Notes under the pieces: generated by a model
The model's database searches: none
What the model saw: only the letters and a program-made list of their open reading frames with translations
Told to the model about the DNA's origin: nothing
Assembly: GCA_938049325.1 (NCBI GenBank)
Contig: CALICC010000347.1
Coordinates: 1-9,487 of the forward strand
Direction: 5' to 3'
Length of the DNA: 9,487 nucleotides
Source: an uncultured Ilumatobacter sp.
Lineage (GTDB): Bacteria > Actinomycetota > Acidimicrobiia > Acidimicrobiales > Ilumatobacteraceae
Shown here: positions 1 through 5,056 of the stretch, piece after piece
How the letters are laid out: each line of letters starts with the position of its first letter
How positions within the stretch are numbered: the stretch's first letter is position 1
Translations under genes and position numbers: made by a program

Positions 1-480
1 GACGGCGCCACCTACTCTGCGCTCGTCTCGACCACGGCCGGCGACATCACGATCGACCTCGATGCCGAAGCGGCGCCCAACACGGTCAACAGCTTCGTGT
101 TCCTCGCTCGCAACAACTACTTCGACGGCACGGTATGTCACCGCGTGATCCAAGACTTCGTGGCACAGTGCGGCGACCCCACCGCGACGGGCTCGGGCGG
201 CCCCGGCTACTCGTTCGCTGACGAGCTTCCGGCGCAAGGTCAGTATCAGATCGGCTCGATCGCGATGGCGAACAGCGGGCCGAACACCAATGGCAGCCAG
301 TTCTTCATCATCTCCGGACCGAGCGGTGCGGCGCTTCCGCCGCTGTACAACCTGTTCGGCCAGGTGCCCGAGACCGATCTCGGCGTGGTCGCCGAGATGA
401 ACGCACGTGGCTCGCTCGACGGATCCGGCATCGCGAGCGACGAGATTCGCATCCTCGATGTCGTGATCACCCAGAGCTGA
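1..480 (+). CDS. Cyclophilin-type peptidyl-prolyl cis-trans isomerase (3' part, start outside window)
   Basis: The reading frame is open from base 1 to the TGA at 478-480 (159 residues seen), so the start lies upstream. It catalyses cis-trans isomerisation of Xaa-Pro bonds during folding. Cyclophilin landmarks are in order: HRVI at residues 47-50 (catalytic Arg48, equivalent to R55 of human CypA), QDF with Phe53, Q56, the GGPGYSF segment, the AMANSGPNTNGSQFFI block, and YNLFGQV. The cyclosporin-contact Trp of CypA is absent (Ala in that place), as in many bacterial members. In related actinobacterial proteins the domain follows a signal or lipoprotein peptide, so this one may be exported, but the N-terminus is not visible. 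Odd points: Cys46 replaces the usual Phe of FHR and Cys57 replaces the first Gly of QGG. It converges on the minus-strand operon with only 19 bases between stop codons. The internal GTG at 97 is not a start, because the domain begins well before it. Confidence 0.93.
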   Translation, partial: DGATYSALVSTTAGDITIDLDAEAAPNTVNSFVFLARNNYFDGTVCHRVIQDFVAQCGDPTATGSGGPGYSFADELPAQGQYQIGSIAMANSGPNTNGSQFFIISGPSGAALPPLYNLFGQVPETDLGVVAEMNARGSLDGSGIASDEIRILDVVITQS

Positions 481-499
481 ACAACACTCGCCGGAACCG

Positions 500-1273
500 T
501 CAGGCGCTCGGCATGTCGGCGCTGCCGAGCGCCTGCACGACGAATCGCGTGAGCGTCGTGACGTGGAATGACGCCCAGCAGAAGATCCCGACGAACTTCG
601 CGCTGTCCTCGAGTTGCACGAAGACGGGGTCGACGCTGTGGAGCACCGTGTCGATTCCGATGCTGCCCGCAAAGGCAACTGCGCCGACCACCAGCAGCCA
701 GAAGTCGCTCGCGAGAATCGTGCGCCAGCTGACCACGACGTACGCAACTGTCAGCGCCACGATCACGGCGAGCGCGAGGTTCTGCGGCACGCCGATAGCG
801 GGCAGGACCTTCTCATGCACGAGGAACGAATCGTCGAGGGTGAGCCAACCAGTGAGCAACCCCGCCAACAGCGCGAACCGAAAGGTCGGCCCCAATCGCC
901 CGGTTGCCCCGAGCAGGACCGCAGCGAACAAGCACACCGCGGTCGTGATCGTCCAGACCATGACACCGAGCATCGAAACGAAGCCGTAGTAGACGTGACT
1001 CTCCCCAGTCAGCTCAGCTGCGGTGAGCGGATCGAAGAACATCAGCTCGGCGTCCACCCATGGCTGCACGATGACGACGCTCAGCAGCGCGACGGGCAAT
1101 GCGAGCGTGACGGCTCGGATCCGCCAGTCGAGGCGTGACGAACCTCGCTTGATCGCACTGATCAACGTCTGCACGGTTCCCTCAGGCGTGCCGTCCTGCG
1201 CATCCTCGGACGCTGTGGCCTCGTCGGTCTTGGTGTTCACTCGGTCCATCTCGGCGTTCTCGTTGTTGCTCAC
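500..1273 (-). CDS. Unrecognised polytopic membrane protein coupled to the Mrp operon
   Basis: 257 residues; I cannot assign a function. Residues 1-50 are hydrophilic and mostly acidic (NENAE, KTDEATASEDAQDGTPEG). About six hydrophobic segments follow, near 55-72, 97-122, 131-146, 163-183, 190-210 and 225-246. Polar residues sit at segment borders or inside them: LTLDDSFLVHE (D147, D148, H153, E154), IDTVLHS (D208, H212), LEDSAKF (E222, D223, K226) and His237. The DDxxxxHE and ExxxK patterns resemble uncharacterised bacterial membrane proteins I have a vague memory of; no named family is claimed. The GTG start at 1273 overlaps the mnhG stop by 4 bases (GTGA), which argues for coupling, but no Shine-Dalgarno sequence is visible before it. 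ATG at 1249 (codon 9) is an alternative. It is the last gene of the operon, so it should be co-transcribed with mnhA-G, but it is not one of the seven canonical subunits. Confidence 0.85.
   Translation of the reverse strand: MSNNENAEMDRVNTKTDEATASEDAQDGTPEGTVQTLISAIKRGSSRLDWRIRAVTLALPVALLSVVIVQPWVDAELMFFDPLTAAELTGESHVYYGFVSMLGVMVWTITTAVCLFAAVLLGATGRLGPTFRFALLAGLLTGWLTLDDSFLVHEKVLPAIGVPQNLALAVIVALTVAYVVVSWRTILASDFWLLVVGAVAFAGSIGIDTVLHSVDPVFVQLEDSAKFVGIFCWASFHVTTLTRFVVQALGSADMPSA
501..535. terminator. 13-bp hairpin between convergent genes, inside the 3' end of the membrane protein gene
   Basis: CAGGCGCTCGGCA (501-513) is perfectly complementary to TGCCGAGCGCCTG (523-535) around a 9-base loop. 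The hairpin lies 20 bases after the cyclophilin stop. It also overlaps the last codons and stop of the minus-strand gene. No T run follows on either strand, so it is a stable bidirectional stem rather than a textbook intrinsic terminator. A role in ending or protecting both convergent transcripts is inferred. Confidence 0.5.
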
Positions 1274-1596
1274 GACGCGTGTTCGTCGCGTTCGAGTTCG
1301 TCGACGCCGTCCTGCTCCACACGAACGCGGAGGTGGACGGCGCGGGCGGCGAGGTGCGTGGCAACTGGTGAAGTCAGGAGCTGAAGGACGACCACCAAGG
1401 TCAGCGTCACGCCCGCCGCCAGCGACCGAATCGTGAGGCCCGCCCCGATCGCGACGAGCAACAATCCGAGTGTTGGGCTCTTGGCCGCTGCATGCATCCG
1501 CGAATACGGGTCGCGGAACTTGTGTACGCCCATCGCAGCAAGGAGCGCAAACAGCGCGCCGAGGATCATCACCGCGCCACCGACGTTGTCGAGCAT
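1270..1596 (-). CDS. mnhG: Na+/H+ antiporter subunit G (MrpG/MnhG)
   Basis: 108 residues. This is a small membrane subunit of the Mrp antiporter, of the PhaG/MnhG/YufB family. Three hydrophobic stretches are present, with the family signature GVHKFRDPYSRMHAAAKSPTLG at residues 23-44, which corresponds to the usual VRFPDxYTRLHAAxKxxTLG. The C-terminal residues 86-108 are hydrophilic and acid-rich (RVEQDGVDELERDEHAS). The start is the ATG at 1594-1596, two bases after the mnhF stop, with GGGGGAG as ribosome binding site six bases upstream. The open frame extends to 2190, but that extension is only the shadow of mnhF/mnhE. The length is typical of the family apart from the tail. The stop overlaps the next gene's GTG. 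Confidence 0.93.
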   Translation of the reverse strand: MLDNVGGAVMILGALFALLAAMGVHKFRDPYSRMHAAAKSPTLGLLLVAIGAGLTIRSLAAGVTLTLVVVLQLLTSPVATHLAARAVHLRVRVEQDGVDELERDEHAS

Positions 1597-1598
1597 CG

Positions 1599-1850
1599 TC
1601 AGCTCCCCCGCCGTTCGATGAACCGCGCCAGGATGGCAGTGCCGACGAAACCGCCGAGCGCCACGATCAGCACCGTGCTCTCGACCACGCCACTCGCTGG
1701 GCGCGCCGACGCGATGGTGACGGCGATGACGACCGTCGAGATGAATCCGTCGACCGAGATGACCCGATCGGCAACCGCCGGGCCGCGCAAGACCTTCACG
1801 ATGAACAGCAATGCCGCCACCGCGACGATCGCGAGCGCCGCGTTGTTCAT
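1599..1850 (-). CDS. mnhF: Na+/H+ antiporter subunit F (MrpF/MnhF)
   Basis: 83 residues, the normal size for MrpF, with three membrane segments (about 4-21, 36-50 and 57-76). The conserved family block VKVLRGPAVADRVISVDGF covers residues 18-36 and includes Asp28, Arg29 and Asp34; Asp34 lies at the start of the second segment, where the family keeps an acidic residue. MrpF is required for assembly and activity of the Mrp complex in the cytoplasmic membrane. The ATG at 1848-1850 overlaps the mnhE stop in ATGA, with a strong AAGGAG ribosome binding site five bases upstream, which fixes the start. The stop is separated from mnhG by two bases, the only junction in the operon without an overlap. 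Confidence 0.95.
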   Translation of the reverse strand: MNNAALAIVAVAALLFIVKVLRGPAVADRVISVDGFISTVVIAVTIASARPASGVVESTVLIVALGGFVGTAILARFIERRGS

Positions 1851-2560
1851 GACGTCTCCTTGTCCGCTGGCTTCTGCTTGGCTGGCTTCGGCTTGGCTGG
1901 CTTTGGCTTGGTGAGCTTCGGTCGTGCCCGCTTCGCACGGTCGGGGTCGACGAGCATCGGCTCGTGTGCAACGACGTCGGCCAGCGCGACGCGGTAATCC
2001 TCGCCGGTACCGAACGCTCGCAGGGCGAGCGCTTCGAGTCGGAGGATGTCGTGACGAACTGCCTCGACGTCTTGGGCGTACATCGAGTGCACGTACAGCG
2101 TGACGCCAGACTCCACGGTGTCGTCCTCACCGTCACCACTGAGATCGAACATCGCCCGCGGGTCATCGCGACTGCCGTTGCGCTTGACATCCAAGGTCAT
2201 CGTGCCCGGCGTCAACGTGATCGAGTTCGACACGAGGTTCACGATTGCATCACTGCCGCCACGAATCGGCACCGCGAGGATCGACGTGTGCGTGCCGTCG
2301 CCCGGCGTGATGATCTCGATCGCCAGCCGGATGTTCGACATCAGCAGCTGCCACGACAGCACGAGGATGTACCAGAGCGCCCAGTGCGGTCGGAAGTGCG
2401 TTCGCCGGAATGGTGCTTGGTCGAGGCGGGCAAACAGCACGACGCCGCCCGCCACGGCGAGCCCGCCGAGGACGTTGGCCCACGTGACCGATCCCCACAG
2501 AGCGACCCAGAGCCCGCTGAGCCAGAGCATCAAGCCGGGGATCCGCAACGACGCTCTCAT
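1847..2560 (-). CDS. mnhE: Na+/H+ antiporter subunit E (MrpE/MnhE) with basic K/P/A tail
   Basis: 237 residues. Two N-terminal hydrophobic segments (about 9-45) are followed by the family core: WQLLMSNIRLAIEIITPG (70-87), a soluble stretch with the conserved SNSITLTPGTMTLDV (111-125), and TLYVHSMY (154-161). MrpE is a non-transporting subunit needed for complex function. It is longer than typical MrpE (about 160-170 residues) because of a C-terminal extension, residues 195-237. The extension ends in a lysine/proline/alanine run of tandem pentapeptides (KPKPA, KPKPA, KQKPA, residues 218-232). The start is the ATG at 2558-2560, which overlaps the mnhD stop in ATGA and has GGGAG seven bases upstream. 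The open frame continues to 2845, but that part is only mnhD's shadow. The stop overlaps mnhF by four bases. Confidence 0.94.
   Translation of the reverse strand: MRASLRIPGLMLWLSGLWVALWGSVTWANVLGGLAVAGGVVLFARLDQAPFRRTHFRPHWALWYILVLSWQLLMSNIRLAIEIITPGDGTHTSILAVPIRGGSDAIVNLVSNSITLTPGTMTLDVKRNGSRDDPRAMFDLSGDGEDDTVESGVTLYVHSMYAQDVEAVRHDILRLEALALRAFGTGEDYRVALADVVAHEPMLVDPDRAKRARPKLTKPKPAKPKPAKQKPADKETS
1866..1910 (-). repeat. Three tandem 15-base units encoding KPKPA-type pentapeptides
   Basis: On the plus strand the units are GCTGGCTTCTGCTTG (1866-1880), GCTGGCTTCGGCTTG (1881-1895) and GCTGGCTTTGGCTTG (1896-1910), differing only at one or two positions. A fourth, degenerate unit covers 1911-1925. 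The period is a whole number of codons, so copy-number change would keep the mnhE frame. It encodes the basic C-terminal tail of MnhE. Confidence 0.9.
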
Positions 2561-4053
2561 CGATCGGCTCCCAACACAGCGTCGATGTAGACCGCCGGGT
2601 TCGTCAGGTCGTTGCCTGCCCGCTCGGCGAGCTCGTAGATCGGACCAGCGAAGATGACGAACGCGATCGACAACGCCACGGTGGCCATCGTGGCCGCGAC
2701 CATCAGCGATGGCCCCGCACCGGTCCGGCCTTCGACCTGCACCGGCTCCACCTCGGGGTCGCCCCAGAACACCGCCGCCCAGATCTTCGTCATCGAATAG
2801 AGCGTGAGCAGCGAGACCAGCAGGGCGACCGACACGATCAGCCACTGCTCGGCGTCGAGGCCGGCGCTGATGAGGGCGAACTTGCCCGCGAATCCCGACG
2901 ATGGTGGGAGCCCCGCGAGTGACAGTGCCGGCACAGCGAAGCAGAACGCGATGACAGGCGCGCTACGCACCAGTCCGCCAACTCGCGACAGCCGGCTCGA
3001 CCCGGCATGGCGGTCGATCAACCCGGCCACGAGGAACAGGTTGGTCTTCACGAGGATCGTCTGGACGATGTAGAACACGACGGCGCTCACGCCGGCCACG
3101 GTGAACAACCCGAGCCCGAAGATCATGTACCCGATCTGGCCGATGATGTGGAACGACAGAAGCCGCTTCAGGTCGTCTTGTGCGAGCGCTCCGAGCACGC
3201 CGACCAACATCGTCAGCCCGCCGATGATGAGCAACGCCGTGCCCTGCTGGGAGTCGGGAGCGAACAGCAGCGTCTGCGTTCGGATGATGGCGTACACCCC
3301 GACCTTGGTGAGGAGCCCGGCGAAGATCGCCGTGACCGGACCGGGCGCCGTCGGGTAGCTGTCGGGAAGCCAGAAGAAGAGGGGGAACAAGCCTGCCTTG
3401 ATGCCGAACACGAGGATCAGCAACAGCGAGAAGCCGGTTCGGACACCGCTCGACAACTCGGGAATGCGCTCCGCGAGGTCGGCCATGTTGACGGTGCCGG
3501 TCGCCGAGTAGAGCAACGCAAGCGCCGTGATGAATAGTGCCGACGCAACGAGTGAGATAACCACGTAGGTCATGCCGGAGCGCACCTGATCGGGACGACC
3601 GCCGAGTGTGAGCAGCACATAGCTCGCAGCGAGCATCATCTCGAACGCGACGAACAGGTTGAACATGTCACCGGTGATGAAGCTGGCCGATACGCCGGCC
3701 GCGAGGACCAGATAAATCGGACTGAATGCCGGGTGCGTAGCCTCCGAGCCACGCTGGCCAATCGCGTACACGAGCACGACGAGCAGCATGATCGAGGAGG
3801 TGACGAGCATGATCGCCGACAACCGGTCGACGACGTAGGTGACGCCCAACGGTGCGGCCCATCCGCCAGCATCCATGATCACCACCGACTCGTCGTCAGC
3901 TTGCGCGAGCAGGGCGACCGACACCGCGACGATGCTGGCCAGCGATGCCAACGCGATGAGTTGCTGCACGACACGGAACTTGGCGAACACGATCGTCAAC
4001 GCCGCCGCCAGGAGCGGCACGACGATCGGGAGAGGGACGAGCGAATTGATCAT
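2557..4053 (-). CDS. mnhD: Na+/H+ antiporter subunit D (MrpD/MnhD)
   Basis: 498 residues, the usual MrpD size. It is a polytopic membrane protein related to the proton-pumping subunits of complex I (NuoL/M/N; proton_antipo_M domain). The expected ion-path residues are visible: Glu138 in FVAFEMMLAASYVLL, Lys219 in FGIKAGLFPLFFWLPDSY, Lys250 in LLTKVGVYAIIR, Lys336 in ILVKTNLFLVAG and Lys391 in SGFAGKFALI. Together with MnhA it is thought to form the proton and/or cation half-channels of the Mrp complex. The start ATG at 4051-4053 overlaps the mnhC stop in ATGA and has AGGTGA six bases upstream. Its own stop overlaps mnhE's ATG. MrpE/F/G neighbours exclude a complex I operon. Confidence 0.97.
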   Translation of the reverse strand: MINSLVPLPIVVPLLAAALTIVFAKFRVVQQLIALASLASIVAVSVALLAQADDESVVIMDAGGWAAPLGVTYVVDRLSAIMLVTSSIMLLVVLVYAIGQRGSEATHPAFSPIYLVLAAGVSASFITGDMFNLFVAFEMMLAASYVLLTLGGRPDQVRSGMTYVVISLVASALFITALALLYSATGTVNMADLAERIPELSSGVRTGFSLLLILVFGIKAGLFPLFFWLPDSYPTAPGPVTAIFAGLLTKVGVYAIIRTQTLLFAPDSQQGTALLIIGGLTMLVGVLGALAQDDLKRLLSFHIIGQIGYMIFGLGLFTVAGVSAVVFYIVQTILVKTNLFLVAGLIDRHAGSSRLSRVGGLVRSAPVIAFCFAVPALSLAGLPPSSGFAGKFALISAGLDAEQWLIVSVALLVSLLTLYSMTKIWAAVFWGDPEVEPVQVEGRTGAGPSLMVAATMATVALSIAFVIFAGPIYELAERAGNDLTNPAVYIDAVLGADR

Positions 4054-4472
4054 TCGTCGTCACCTGCCGAGTCGGACTGACGCTCCAGGTCGGCCGCTTC
4101 GACGTCGGCCACGTCACTGTCGCGACGGCGCCGGCTGATCATGCGGTCTTCGAGATCGTCGGCGACCACGTCATCGTGAGTGAGCTGCCAACTCCGGTAC
4201 GCCATGGACAAGAGGAAGGCGGTCACACCGAAGGTGATCACGATCGCGGTGAGCGCCAGCGCCTGCGGAAGCGGGTCGGCGAACTCCGACTTGTCGGACT
4301 TCCCGATCACCGGAGGACGCCCGCCACCGCCGCCGGAGGTGAGCAGCAAGATGTTGGTGCCGTGACCGATCAGCCCGAGGCCGACCACGATGCGCGTGAG
4401 TCGGCGCTGCAGCAGCAGCCAGGTGCCGAGGCCGAACAACATGGCCGCCGTGAACGCGAGCAGGACGGTCAC
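4050..4472 (-). CDS. mnhC: Na+/H+ antiporter subunit C (MrpC/MnhC, NuoK-like)
   Basis: 140 residues. Three membrane segments (about 3-20, 27-46 and 70-92) give the NuoK-like fold. Family motifs are IVVGLGLIGHGTNILLL (28-44) and ADPLPQALALTAIVITFGVTAFLL (66-89), the latter almost invariant in MrpC. Residues 99-140 form an acidic hydrophilic tail (THDDVVADDLEDR, then DSDVADVEAADLE and DDE). The start is the GTG at 4470-4472, which overlaps the mnhB stop in GTGA; the ribosome binding site is weak (GGAA, eight bases upstream). The frame stays open to 5228, but upstream of 4472 it only shadows mnhB. The chosen start gives the standard MrpC N-terminus. Confidence 0.95.
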   Translation of the reverse strand: MTVLLAFTAAMLFGLGTWLLLQRRLTRIVVGLGLIGHGTNILLLTSGGGGGRPPVIGKSDKSEFADPLPQALALTAIVITFGVTAFLLSMAYRSWQLTHDDVVADDLEDRMISRRRRDSDVADVEAADLERQSDSAGDDE

Positions 4473-5056
4473 GAGCGCGTTCCGCCGCTCGAGTCGGAGC
4501 CAGCAGCATCGCCGGTCTCGCTGAGATCGTCTGGCGTGAGCCACAGGCGTGCCGACCCGTGCTGGCCCAGCGGTCGATACTCGGATCGGACCGATGCGGC
4601 CGGAGTGGTGGGCGGCTCGACCCGCTCGAGCTCTGATTCGGAGTCCTCTCCGAACGCCTCGAAGATCATCAAGACGAGACCGATCACGATGAGGTAGACC
4701 CCGATGTCGAACGGCAATGCGGACGTGGCCTTCACCTCCCCGAGGAGCGGTGGGTGGAGCTTGAGCGTTCCGTGCTCGAGGATCGCCCCGCCGAGCAGCA
4801 ACGGCACGAGCGCCGTCACGACCGAAACGACGAGGCCGACCCCGAGGATCGTCCACGGGTCGAGGCGGAACGAACGACGGACGGCGCGCACTCCGCCGGC
4901 GACGTATCGCAGTGAGATGGCAGCCGCCGCGGCGAGCCCACCGACGAATCCGCCGCCCGGCTGATTGTGGCCGGCGAACAAGAAGAAGAGCGACAGCACG
5001 ATGATCGACGGGTAGAGCACCCGAACCGACGCTTCGAGGATGAGCGATCGCCTCAT
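4469..5056 (-). CDS. mnhB: Na+/H+ antiporter subunit B (MrpB/MnhB)
   Basis: 195 residues with four membrane segments and the MnhB signature FLFAGHNQPGGGFVGGL (25-41). The second conserved block is LPFDIGVYLIVIGLVLMIFE (114-133). The subunit belongs to the membrane arm of the Mrp complex. Residues 134-195 form a hydrophilic extension beyond the usual MrpB end (about 140 residues), acid-rich at first (FGEDSESELERVE) and Ser/Gly-rich at the end. The start ATG at 5054-5056 overlaps the mnhA stop in ATGA, with GGAG seven bases upstream. A separate mnhB is present although MnhA also carries the B-like C-terminal module normal for MrpA. Confidence 0.96.
   Translation of the reverse strand: MRRSLILEASVRVLYPSIIVLSLFFLFAGHNQPGGGFVGGLAAAAAISLRYVAGGVRAVRRSFRLDPWTILGVGLVVSVVTALVPLLLGGAILEHGTLKLHPPLLGEVKATSALPFDIGVYLIVIGLVLMIFEAFGEDSESELERVEPPTTPAASVRSEYRPLGQHGSARLWLTPDDLSETGDAAGSDSSGGTRS

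Noticed and set aside
1470..1997. Plus-strand frame of 175 codons with Leu/Ala/Gly/Phe repeats (GFGLAGFGLV)
   Set aside because: The repeat is simply the antisense reading of the MnhE KPKPA tract; mnhE, F and G occupy the other strand.
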